The notes under the pieces were generated by a model. The model ran no database searches. It saw only the letters and a program-made list of their open reading frames with translations, and was not told the origin of the DNA. A stretch of 36,740 nt of DNA from SAR202 cluster bacterium (GTDB taxonomy: Bacteria > Chloroflexota > Dehalococcoidia > Lucifugimonadales > UBA3495): contig VGZV01000028.1 in the NCBI GenBank assembly GCA_016872385.1, positions 1-36,740 of the forward strand, written 5' to 3'. Below are positions 21,985 to 30,388 of this stretch, in pieces. The position numbers and the translations under genes were made by a program. Numbering within the stretch: the stretch's first letter is position 1; the number at the start of each line of letters is the position of its first letter.

Positions 21985-22086
21985 GATGGAGGGCGAAACG
22001 ATTCCAAGTGGCGGAATCCATACTTTGGGGTAAAGCCGGCCGGCCCGATGAAATCGGGACTTCCTCAGAATGCGAAGAGAGGGCGT

Positions 22087-22674
22087 TCAGCCCTTCAGCG
22101 CCTGCACTGCCTCTGCCGCCTTGACCACCTCCGCCTGGCGGGGGAAGATGCGCTGGGTCAGAAAATCGTGCACGTCCGCCTGCTGGTCGGCGCAGCAGTC
22201 CTCAACCACCACCAGCTTGTAGTCGGCGTCGGCGGCGTAGCGCACCGTGGACAGCACCACCCCGCTGGTGGCGTAGCCCAGGATAATCAGCGTGTCAATG
22301 TTGTTGGCCCGCAGCACCATGTCCAGGTCGGTGCCGAAGAGGGCGTTGACCCGGTGTTTGCCCACCACCACCTCGTTGGCGGCGGGCTTCACCGAGGGAT
22401 GAATCAGCCGCGCCGGGTCGCTGACCGCCGGTTGACCTGAGGCCTTGCGCTGGCTGAAGGTCTTGTTGCGGGGGCTGATTTCCACGTAGCCGGGGCGGAA
22501 CACCGTGGCCGAGTAGCACACCAGGATTCCCGCGTCCCGCGCCGCCTTTTGCAGCGCCTGGGTGTGGGAGATGACCTGCCGCTCCACGGCGTGGGGTATG
22601 GCGCCCATCACGTCGGCGTAAAAGTCGGCGATGAGCAGGGCGGTGTGTTGCTTATTCAGGGTAAGGTTGGGCAT
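22087..22674 (-). CDS. Isochorismatase-like (cysteine hydrolase fold) protein with the catalytic Cys replaced
   Basis: 195 aa. Fold motifs: TALLIADFYADV with Asp17, VVVGKHRVNALFGTDLD with Lys106, and ILGYATSGVVLSTVRYAADA (131-150). In isochorismatase/nicotinamidase-type hydrolases the last motif reads TxxCVxxTxxxA with a nucleophilic Cys; by alignment that Cys is Val139 here. Asp and Lys of the triad remain. This resembles Cys-less members such as PhzD-type isochorismatases, which act without a covalent intermediate, so vinyl-ether or amide hydrolysis is possible but the substrate is unknown. ATG 22672-22674 follows AAAGGAGT (7-nt spacing). Convergent with ychF; ltaE upstream is transcribed in the same direction but far away. 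Confidence 0.8.
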   Translation of the reverse strand: MPNLTLNKQHTALLIADFYADVMGAIPHAVERQVISHTQALQKAARDAGILVCYSATVFRPGYVEISPRNKTFSQRKASGQPAVSDPARLIHPSVKPAANEVVVGKHRVNALFGTDLDMVLRANNIDTLIILGYATSGVVLSTVRYAADADYKLVVVEDCCADQQADVHDFLTQRIFPRQAEVVKAAEAVQALKG

Positions 22675-22743
22675 GGCGACTACTCCTTTTTTACCCTCAT
22701 GCGCTCGGTCTCCATCTCCCGCCCAGCGGGCGAGGAGTAAAAT

Positions 22744-22970
22744 GCCCCTCACCTCTATCCTCTCCCGCAAGGGGTCTTGCCTCAAAACTCAATCGTCACA
22801 CCGGCGAAAGCCGGTGTCCAGGCCCGCTGCGAGGTTCGGCCATATCTGGGTTCCGGCTTTCGCCGGAACGACGAAAATGCAATCTGGGACTTTTGAGGCA
22901 ACGCCCCCGCAAGGGGAGAGGAAGTTCCCTTGCTCCCTCTCCCTGGATGGGAGAGGGCCGGGGTGAGGGT
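22744..22970. repeat. R3 repeat split by an R2 element
   Basis: The left part ends in CCCGCAAGGGG (22764-22774) and the right part begins with the same CCCGCAAGGGG (22906-22916). Joined at one copy, they rebuild a normal R3 repeat (CTCTCCCGCAAGGGGAGAG). Between them lies the R2-containing element 22777-22901. Confidence 0.6.
22777..22901. mobile_element. MITE-like R2 element with 11-bp terminal inverted repeats
   Basis: TTGCCTCAAAA (22777-22787) and TTTTGAGGCAA (22891-22901) are perfect inverted ends. The interior is an R2 double hairpin (22794-22873) with CACCGGCGAAAGCCGGTG and TTCCGGCTTTCGCCGGAA. 125 bp, non-coding, flanked by 11-bp direct copies of CCCGCAAGGGG that look like a target-site duplication (2-4 extra bases separate them from the ends). 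Confidence 0.5.
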
Positions 22971-23030
22971 GACGCATCCCCGATGAGTGGTCTTTCTGAT
23001 TGTGCTCAGAGCCTGTGTGTAAAGTATGCA

Positions 23031-23096
23031 CTCATGATTCGACAAGCTCACCATGAGCGGGCAAAAACCGCTCGCCCTGAGCTTGTCGAAGGGCGC
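23031..23096. repeat. R1 palindromic repeat
   Basis: CTCATGATTCGACAAGCTCA and CATGAGCGGG form one arm; CGCTCGCCCTGAGCTTGTCG followed by AAGGGCG forms the other, in inverted order relative to the copy at 20527. Confidence 0.6.
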
Positions 23097-23189
23097 AGAG
23101 GAACATATTTCTGGACTTTTAGCACAAGCTCTTAGAAAACTTGAGATACCTCGTGCCATCGTGCTAACGGAACTGACTCGCCGAAGTGC

Positions 23190-24254
23190 CTACCCCCTCC
23201 CTCGCGCCCCCCGCAACTCCCGCGCCACCCTGGCCACCCGCGCCAGGGCCTCCTCCACGTCCTGGCTGGTCACGTGGCGGTGGGTCACCATGCGGATTTG
23301 CTGCAGGCCTGGGTAGGTGACTTTCACCCCCGCCTGGAGCAGTGCCTTGATGAAGTCCGGCCCCGATGTCACGGCAGGGTCCACCTCAAAGATGACAATG
23401 TTGGTCTGCATCTTTTCCGGGTCCAGGCGTAGGCCGGGGATGTTGGCCAGCCCCTGGGCCAGGCGGCGGGCGTTGGCGTGGTCGTCGGCCAGGCGGTCAA
23501 TCATGGTGTCCAGGGCCACCAGCCCGGCGGCGGCCAGCACCCCGGCCTGGCGCATTCCGCCGCCCACCATCTTGCGCCAGCGGCGGGCCTGGTCAATAAA
23601 CTCCTGGGAGCCGCACAGCAGCGAACCCACCGGGCAGCTCAAGGCCTTGGACAGGCAGAAGCTCACGTCGTCCACGTCCTGGGTCAGGGCTTTGGCGGGC
23701 ACTTCCAGGGCCACTGCCGCGTTGAAGATGCGCGCCCCGTCCAGGTGCACCTTCACCCCGGCGGCGTGGGCCACGTCGCACACCTTTTTGGTGTCTTCCG
23801 GCGTCTGCACCCCGCCGCTACACCGGTTGTGGGTGTTCTCCAGGCAGACCAGCGACGTGGGCGGAAAGTGGATGTTGCCCCGGGGCCGGATGGACTTCCG
23901 CACTTCCTCCGGGTCAAGGCGGCCCTGCTCGTCATTGGAAACCAGGCGCACCTGCACACCGGCCAGGGCGGAAGCGCCTCCGGACTCGTTCCAGAACATG
24001 TGGCCCTGGTCGCCCATGAGGATTTCATCGCCCCGCTGGCAGTGGGTTAGCACCGCCACCAGGTTGCTCATGGTGCCGGAGGCCATGAACAGCGCCGCCT
24101 CCTTGCCCATTAGTTCGGCGGCCCGCTCCTGCAACTGGTTGATGGAAGGGTCCTCGCCGTAAACGTCGTCGCCGACCTCTGCCGCGGCCATAGCCTGGCG
24201 CATCTCGTCGGTGGGCAGGGTGAAAGTGTCGCTGCGCAAATCAATGAAGTTCAT
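23190..24254 (-). CDS. ltaE: Low-specificity L-threonine aldolase
   Basis: 354 aa, typical length for this PLP-dependent fold-type I aldolase, which splits L-threonine or L-allo-threonine to glycine and acetaldehyde. Motifs: IDLRSDTFTLPTDEMRQAM at the N-terminus, DDVYGEDPSINQLQ, FMASGTMSNLVA (phosphate binding), HLDGARIFNAAV with Asp172 contacting the PLP ring nitrogen, and SFCLSKALSCPVGSLLCG with Lys203 as the Schiff-base lysine. The protein is homotetrameric and cytoplasmic in relatives. ATG 24252-24254 follows GGAGG; a GTG four codons upstream overlaps that ribosome binding site and is not used. Confidence 0.92.
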   Translation of the reverse strand: MNFIDLRSDTFTLPTDEMRQAMAAAEVGDDVYGEDPSINQLQERAAELMGKEAALFMASGTMSNLVAVLTHCQRGDEILMGDQGHMFWNESGGASALAGVQVRLVSNDEQGRLDPEEVRKSIRPRGNIHFPPTSLVCLENTHNRCSGGVQTPEDTKKVCDVAHAAGVKVHLDGARIFNAAVALEVPAKALTQDVDDVSFCLSKALSCPVGSLLCGSQEFIDQARRWRKMVGGGMRQAGVLAAAGLVALDTMIDRLADDHANARRLAQGLANIPGLRLDPEKMQTNIVIFEVDPAVTSGPDFIKALLQAGVKVTYPGLQQIRMVTHRHVTSQDVEEALARVARVARELRGARGRG

Positions 24255-24607
24255 CAGGGCCTCCACGCCAATAATTTGGCGTCAATTCTAGCAGGTGAGC
24301 GGTCAGCTTTCATCAGTCCGCAATTAGTTATCAGTTGTCGGCCATCAGGACTCTTACAACTGGGTTTTGCGCAGCCCCTGCCTTTGGCGGACTCGTCATT
24401 CCGGCGGCAGCCGGAATCCAGTTCGGGCCCAAAGCGCGGGGAGCCTGGAACCGGCTTTCGCCGGTGAGACGGTTGCTTGGCGCAGGAAGGCCGCCAAAGG
24501 GAGTTAGGGCTGATAGCTGATTACTGATTACTGACCACTGATGGCCCTAACTTGCCAAACCCAGGCGGGGCACCTAAGATGGGAACAACGTACTGGAGGG
24601 TTGAGCC
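24255..24607. other. Divergent spacer between ltaE and the alpha/beta-hydrolase gene
   Basis: 353 bp. It holds an R2 copy (24394-24472) and a set of short degenerate direct/inverted motifs (TTAGTTATCAGT near 24324, GATAGCTGATTACTGATTAC near 24512). The ribosome binding site GGAGGG of the hydrolase gene lies at its right end. No gene seen. Confidence 0.5.
24394..24472. repeat. R2 palindromic repeat
   Basis: CGTCATTCCGGCGGCAGCCG and GAATCC form the left hairpin; ACCGGCTTTCGCCGGTGAGA the right. The layout is the same as at 21799-21870. Confidence 0.65.
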
Positions 24608-25252
24608 ATGCGACAGAGCGCGGTGATGTTCAAGGCCGCCGGCCTGAGCTTTGAGGGAGTGGTGGGCACCCCCAACGACGCCCCCAGGGATATGCCTGGC
24701 GTGGTCATCTGCCACCCGCACCCCCTGGCGGGGGGCAACATGGACAACAACGTGGTGCTGGGCGTGTTCTTTGCCCTGGTGGAGGAGGGCTGCGCCGTGC
24801 TGCGGTTCAACTTCCGCGGCGTGGGCAACAGCCAGGGTGAGCACACCAAGGGCGAGTGCGAGCATCAGGAGGCGCTGGCGGCCCTGGATTTCATCAAGTC
24901 CTGGCCCGGAGTGGACGGGCGAAGGCTGGGCCTGGTGGGCTACTCCTTCGGCACCCGGGTTATCCTGGGTAATTCGGAGCTGCAAAAGCGGGCGCGGGCC
25001 ATCGCCCTGGTATCGCCGTCGCTGGAGGCTCTGGAAGGCTCGCCTTTGAAGCAGGACCGGCAGAAGCCCATGTTCGTCATCACCGGCGGACGGGACAAGC
25101 TGGCCCAGTCGGGCCAGTGGCCTGGCGTGCTGGACACCTTCGCCTGCAAGCCGGAAAGCCACCTGGACCCCCGCGCCGACCACTTCTGGGTTGGCCTGGA
25201 GATGAGCATGTCGGAAAAGGTGGGCCAGTTCATGGCCCAGCAGTTGCGGTAG
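24608..25252 (+). CDS. Alpha/beta hydrolase (COG2945-like)
   Basis: 214 aa. Motifs in order: GVVICHPHPLAGGNMDNNVV (31-50; the CHPHP motif of this subgroup), LRFNFRGVGNSQGEH (65-79), nucleophile elbow GYSFG (Ser113), the acid region VITGGRDKL, and ADHFWVG with the catalytic His. The triad is therefore complete and the protein should be an active serine esterase or similar. There is no signal peptide, so it is cytoplasmic. The natural substrate is unknown. ATG 24608 follows GGAGGG with about 7 nt spacing. lspA follows 150 bp downstream, separated by an R4 repeat. Confidence 0.85.
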   Translation: MRQSAVMFKAAGLSFEGVVGTPNDAPRDMPGVVICHPHPLAGGNMDNNVVLGVFFALVEEGCAVLRFNFRGVGNSQGEHTKGECEHQEALAALDFIKSWPGVDGRRLGLVGYSFGTRVILGNSELQKRARAIALVSPSLEALEGSPLKQDRQKPMFVITGGRDKLAQSGQWPGVLDTFACKPESHLDPRADHFWVGLEMSMSEKVGQFMAQQLR

Positions 25253-25304
25253 GCGTGGCGGGCGGCTAGGGATTGACGGAATCCGGTATGGAGTTTGTGC
25301 TGCA

Positions 25305-25351
25305 AAAATCCCCCCTGGCCCCCCTTTTTCAAAGGGGGGTTGGGGATATTT
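25305..25351. repeat. R4 palindromic repeat
   Basis: AATCCCCCCTGG, CCCCCCTTTTTCAAAGGGGG and TTGGGGATATT: a strong hairpin in the spacer between the hydrolase and lspA, likely also to pause or end transcription. Confidence 0.65.
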
Positions 25352-25403
25352 GGGCGTCAACGTTCTCTAGCCACGCGGGATCATCAGCGCGGGTATCTAC
25401 AAA

Positions 25404-26000
25404 ATGACACAAACCCAAGTTCCTGCCCCCTCCGCAACGCGGCGCACACCCATTTATAGAGACCTGGTGCTGCTGCAACTGGCGGCGCTGGTGTTCCTGC
25501 TGGACCAGCTCACCAAGTTTGTGGTGCGGGCTTACCTGCCCTACCGCGATTCCTTCCCGGAGGACTGGTGGGTGCGGCTCACTCACGTGCACAATACGGG
25601 CAGCGCTTTTGGCATCTTCCAGGGCCAGAACACGCCCCTGATTGCTGTGTCGGTCATTGGCATTGCCATTCTGGTGATGGTCTATCAGAGCCAGGCCCGG
25701 CCCACGGCGCTGCTGCGGCTGAGCCTGGGACTGCAAATTGGCGGGGCGCTGGGCAACCTGCTGGACCGGCTGCGGCTGGGCTACGTCACCGATTTTATTG
25801 ACGTAGGCCCCTGGCCGGTGTTCAATATTGCGGACTCTTCCATTGTCATCGGGTTGCTGCTGCTGGCTTACATCTTCCTGTGGTCAGGGCACCGGAAAGA
25901 TGCAGCCCCGGCGGACCCGCCGCAAACCGCTGCGCCGCCGTCCAGTGCGCCGGTTTCAGGACCCGCTGGCGAGTCGGACCGGCCCAGTCCTTCTCCGTGA
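25404..26000 (+). CDS. lspA: Lipoprotein signal peptidase (signal peptidase II)
   Basis: 198 aa. An aspartyl membrane protease that cleaves prolipoproteins before the lipid-modified Cys. Four transmembrane helices are evident. Family motifs: LDQLTKFVV in helix 1, VHNTGSAFG (62-70), GGALGNLLDRLRLGYVTDFI with catalytic Asp121, and FNIADSSIVIG with catalytic Asp144. The C-terminal 35 residues are a Pro/Ala/Ser-rich tail not usual in the family. The start ATG 25404 has only a weak ribosome binding site. The stop TGA overlaps the GTG start of the rluD-family gene (GTGA), the usual lspA-rluD pairing. Two lipoproteins in this window are possible substrates. Confidence 0.93.
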   Translation: MTQTQVPAPSATRRTPIYRDLVLLQLAALVFLLDQLTKFVVRAYLPYRDSFPEDWWVRLTHVHNTGSAFGIFQGQNTPLIAVSVIGIAILVMVYQSQARPTALLRLSLGLQIGGALGNLLDRLRLGYVTDFIDVGPWPVFNIADSSIVIGLLLLAYIFLWSGHRKDAAPADPPQTAAPPSSAPVSGPAGESDRPSPSP

Positions 26001-27046
26001 CATCTGCCGAAATCGTCCGGCATTTCACCGCATCCCAGGACGGGGCGCGCCTGGACCAGTTTCTGGCCACCCAGGCCGCCGGCCTGACCCGCAGCCAGTT
26101 GCAGCGGCTCATCCAGCAGGGCATGGTGCTGCTCAACGGGCAATCGGTCCGGCCCTCCCAAAAGGTCAAGGCCGGTGACCGTGTGACGTTAACCATCCCG
26201 CCGCCCCAACCCCTGGACCTGGCACCCCAGGCGATGCCCCTGGCGGTGGTCTATCAAGACGAGGAACTGGTGGTGATTGACAAGCCTGCGGGGCTGGCGG
26301 TGCACCCGGGCCCCGGTCACCCCGACGGCACGCTGGTCAACGCACTGCTGGCCCTGTGCCCCGACCTGAAGGGGGTGGGCGGCGCTATCCGTCCCGGCAT
26401 TGTCCATCGCCTGGACAAAGACACCTCCGGCCTGATGGTGGCGGCGAAGACCCACCGGGCGCACCAGGCCCTCTCCGACCAGATAAAGGCTCGGCAAGTC
26501 ACTAAGGGCTACCTGGCCCTGGCGGTGGGCGATGTGCAGCCGCCCCAGGGGATGATTGACGCCCCTATTGCCCGGCACCCGCAACACCGGCAGAAGATGG
26601 CAGTGGTGGAAGGAGGCAGGGAGGCCCGCACCCGCTACCGCGCGCTGGAGCGGCTGGGGGGGAAACAGTTCTCTCTGGGGCCATGCGTGGGGGGAATTCC
26701 CGCTCGTGGTGAGCTAGTCGAACCACGAGCGAGTAGTAGCCGTTCATCCTTCGACAGGCTCAGGATGAGCGGGGAACGAAATACTGGCCCTTCTTACATC
26801 CTGCTGGAGTTATACTTGGAAACGGGCCGCACCCACCAGATTCGGGTGCACCTGGCTCACCTGGGCCACCCCCTGCTGGGGGATGGGGTGTACGGCAAGG
26901 CCAGCCCGTTGCTCAGCCGCCATTTCCTTCACGCCTTTCATTTGGCCTTCCGGCACCCCATCACCGGCCAGCCCCTGGACTTCCGCTCTGACTTGCCGGA
27001 GGAGTTGCAGGAGGTGCTGGAGGGGATGAGGGGCACACAATGTTGA
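25997..27046 (+). CDS. rluD: RluD-family 23S rRNA pseudouridine synthase with an in-frame palindromic repeat insertion
   Basis: 349 aa. It has an N-terminal S4 domain (LDQFLATQAAGLTRSQLQRL, about 19-65) and an RluA/RluD catalytic domain with GIVHRLDKDTSGLMV (catalytic Asp140) and ETGRTHQIRVHL. These enzymes make pseudouridines in helix 69 of 23S rRNA or at related sites. Start GTG 25997 overlaps the lspA stop (GTGA), giving translational coupling; the longer frame from 25880 lies inside lspA and was not used. Residues about 227-268 are foreign: they are encoded by an R1 palindrome (about 26696-26773) and its flanks, and they separate two strands that are adjacent in other family members (YRALERLGGKQFS... 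LLELYLETGRTH). The frame is kept. Whether activity survives is unknown. Confidence 0.88.
   Translation: MTSAEIVRHFTASQDGARLDQFLATQAAGLTRSQLQRLIQQGMVLLNGQSVRPSQKVKAGDRVTLTIPPPQPLDLAPQAMPLAVVYQDEELVVIDKPAGLAVHPGPGHPDGTLVNALLALCPDLKGVGGAIRPGIVHRLDKDTSGLMVAAKTHRAHQALSDQIKARQVTKGYLALAVGDVQPPQGMIDAPIARHPQHRQKMAVVEGGREARTRYRALERLGGKQFSLGPCVGGIPARGELVEPRASSSRSSFDRLRMSGERNTGPSYILLELYLETGRTHQIRVHLAHLGHPLLGDGVYGKASPLLSRHFLHAFHLAFRHPITGQPLDFRSDLPEELQEVLEGMRGTQC
26696..26773. repeat. R1 palindromic repeat inserted in the rluD coding sequence
   Basis: CGCTCGTGGT (26701-26710) pairs with ACCACGAGCG (26722-26731); CATCCT (26745-26750) pairs with AGGATG (26762-26767) around TTCGACAGGCTC. It is the same element as the intergenic R1 copies and is translated without a stop codon. 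Confidence 0.8.
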
Positions 27047-27174
27047 TAGGGGGCGTGGCTTCCCAAGGTGGGGTTAACCGCATGGCGTTCAGCATCGTCT
27101 GTCGAGTCGTGCGTTGGCTGCTGGTCCAAGACCAAAAGTAGCCAAGGGGGCTTAAGGGTTATTTCGCTGCCATA
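27047..27174. other. Spacer between the rluD-family gene and a convergent toxin-like gene
   Basis: 128 bp, no gene. CAAGGGGGCTTAAGGG (about 27142) is a short imperfect palindrome; no clear terminator. Confidence 0.3.
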
Positions 27175-27459
27175 TTAGGGATTTTGGCAGATTCCAGGGT
27201 GGCGGCCTACGTTGCTGAGGCGAACTCTTTTCGCATATCTCAACTGTTGGAGGTCACCATCAAAAATAAACGTGCAACGCAGGCTTCCCGAAGCTCTGAA
27301 ACTCCACATTAGCGGATGATTAATTACCTTCTCGGTATTGAGGGAAGACTGCAGTGGATCAACTGCAAACTCACGCAACGCTCTTTCCACGCTACGTCTG
27401 TCATTATGGCTCAACCGCTTGAATGCCTTGTCAAAACGATTAGGCCTCTCGAACTCCAT
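27175..27459 (-). CDS. RelE/ParE-superfamily toxin-like protein
   Basis: 94 aa. The pattern FDKAFKRLSHNDRRSVERAL (helical), DPLQSSLNTEKV, LMWSFRASGSLRCTFIF and YAKRVRLSNVGRHPGI follows the RelE/YafQ fold: two helices, a Leu-x-x-x-K-Leu/Val segment, the W-S-F-R strand, an Arg-containing R-x-x-F strand, and a final V-G-x-H strand in place of the usual GxHxxxY. It sits 9 bp downstream of a 271-aa gene whose C-terminus looks antitoxin-like, as in toxin-antitoxin operons. Many RelE toxins cleave mRNA in the ribosome; activity is inferred. The region is AT-richer than its neighbours, suggesting transfer. The ribosome binding site is weak, so expression is probably coupled. Confidence 0.65.
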   Translation of the reverse strand: MEFERPNRFDKAFKRLSHNDRRSVERALREFAVDPLQSSLNTEKVINHPLMWSFRASGSLRCTFIFDGDLQQLRYAKRVRLSNVGRHPGICQNP

Positions 27460-27468
27460 CTGAGACGC

Positions 27469-28284
27469 TTACCGATGCAAGTCTTCAATCAGCGTATCTA
27501 CAGAGTTTGACCACTTGACGCGCCCTTGCAGCCTATCCAAGTCTGCTTCAGCCTCGCCCAGTTGCCACTGAGGATGCCAAAACCACGCCTGCCCATCATC
27601 ATAAAGGTGTTCGTCTACAGCCATCTGATGTGCCTCATTCCCAACCTCCAGCATAGCGTCTGCGAGGAGTCTTAAGTTAGAGGTAGGGGTGCCTACAACA
27701 TCCTGGTTAACATGAGACAGGACGCAAGTAGTCACTAACCCACCTAGAAAAGCCAAGGAGAAATATCCAATTGGGGGAATTCGGTCCTCCAATGGGGTAT
27801 CCTCCATGCGCTGTATAATTCGTTCTCCAGTATGTCTGAGTATGCGAATGCCAGCTATTATTTTGGAGAAAGACTTTCTTGTGAGACGTTCTGGGTTAGC
27901 AAAAAAACTGTCTTCTACAGCAGTAGAGCATTTTATAGTAAGTTCTCGTAGCTTAGTATAATCGTTCTCAATCGCCTTCCAGATCGCCCGACCAGTGTCG
28001 AAATAGAAGTCGAAAGCTACATCAGCACATTCCCGTGCCGCTTTCGCCATTGCACGCTTGTTAGGGGCAAGCAATATAGGGGCCGCATTGAATTTGCTGT
28101 TGAATGCATCCTCATACTCGTCTAGAAGTTGTCTGGTTGTTTCGTCTATATATTCATCCAACCCCGCTTCACGAATGGCTGCAAGAGTGATAGCTATTTG
28201 CTGAGAGGCAGGCACTCGAAAAGCTGGGTTAATGTCGCCCAGGGATTCCAGCTTCAATTCTTGCGGCTTGGTTGCAACTACCAT
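27469..28284 (-). CDS. Large antitoxin-like protein upstream of the RelE-like toxin
   Basis: 271 aa. The last 32 residues (WQLGEAEADLDRLQGRVKWS, then SVDTLIEDL) resemble the toxin-binding tail of short antitoxins of the form WQxGExEADxDxxxGRxxxFxSVEExxxxL. The remaining 240 residues are unrecognised: mostly helical, with SQQIAITLAAIREAGLDEYI near residue 27 and a hydrophobic segment IGYFSLAFLGGLVTTCVLSH near 180 that could be a helix or a membrane-touching patch. Normal antitoxins are about 70-90 aa, so this one carries a large extra domain. ATG 28282-28284 has GGTGA upstream. Operator-like ACTTCAGTT boxes precede it. AT-rich composition suggests horizontal acquisition. Confidence 0.6.
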   Translation of the reverse strand: MVVATKPQELKLESLGDINPAFRVPASQQIAITLAAIREAGLDEYIDETTRQLLDEYEDAFNSKFNAAPILLAPNKRAMAKAARECADVAFDFYFDTGRAIWKAIENDYTKLRELTIKCSTAVEDSFFANPERLTRKSFSKIIAGIRILRHTGERIIQRMEDTPLEDRIPPIGYFSLAFLGGLVTTCVLSHVNQDVVGTPTSNLRLLADAMLEVGNEAHQMAVDEHLYDDGQAWFWHPQWQLGEAEADLDRLQGRVKWSNSVDTLIEDLHR

Positions 28285-28500
28285 GATGTCACCACTTCAA
28301 CTTGACCAAACTGAAGTGTCTCTCCCATATCTCAAGGCAAGTATACTTCAGTTGTTCATTATGCGCACCTACAAATACGGCAGGGCGAATACCAATAAAG
28401 TAAGGCTGCGTTCCTCCAGCAACTTGCTATATGCTAGAATACCCATACGCCGCCTGGAAGGTCTTAACGCTGCGGCCAAACTCCAGACCACAAGTGGAAC
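28285..28500. promoter_or_regulatory. Divergent control region with ACTTCAGTT-type boxes and an extended -10 for glnS
   Basis: Three related boxes lie upstream of the toxin-antitoxin-like operon: ACTTCAACTT (28294-28303), AACTGAAGT (28309-28317, inverted) and ACTTCAGTT (28345-28353). The second and third are exact reverse complements. On the plus strand, TGCTAGAAT (28432-28440 region) is an extended -10 (TAGAAT at 28435-28440) for glnS, about 60 bp before its ATG. Confidence 0.45.
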
Positions 28501-30198
<1,698 letters not shown>

Positions 30199-30235
30199 CG
30201 GCGGCCTTTGGAGAGTCTCGGTTAACGTGGGATCT

Positions 30236-30332
30236 CCGCTCATGGTGCGCCCTTCGACTTCGCCTAGGACAGGCTTGTCGAACCATGAGCGGGGGCTACC
30301 CGCTCGTCCTTCGACAAGCTCAGGATGAGCGG
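30236..30332. repeat. R1 palindromic repeat between glnS and gltX
   Basis: CCGCTCATGGT pairs with ACCATGAGCGGG; CCTTCGACAAGCTCAGGATG forms the right hairpin. A smaller CTTCGACTTCGCCTAGGACA stretch lies in the first loop. Confidence 0.65.
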
Positions 30333-30388
30333 CTATCCTTCGTCCTGATTAGAATTGAAAAACCCCGCCACATAGGGAGTAAATCAAG

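Larger units (their letters stand above)
21738..22086. other. Intergenic region with R2 and R5 repeats
   Basis: 349 bp between the convergent ychF and isochorismatase-like genes. R2 copy 21799-21870, R5 copy 21916-21984, then sequence resembling 17065-17095. No gene supported. Confidence 0.6.
22675..23189. other. Repeat-dense spacer between the ltaE and isochorismatase-like genes
   Basis: 515 bp: a split R3 element with an inserted R2 element (22744-22970) and an R1 element (23031-23096). No coding gene is supported; the small frames follow the repeats. Confidence 0.65.

Noticed and set aside
22744..23096. CRISPR array
   Set aside because: The repeats differ from one another, are palindromic over their full length and have no regular unique spacers.
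22893..23159. Small frames across the R1/R2/R3 cluster
   Set aside because: Their peptides (for example ALSLSKG and FRRKPEPR) are translations of the palindromic repeats and recur wherever the repeats occur.
25880..25996. N-terminal extension of the rluD-family protein
   Set aside because: Out-of-frame translation of the lspA 3' end; the GTG at 25997 overlapping the lspA stop begins the S4 domain at the normal place.
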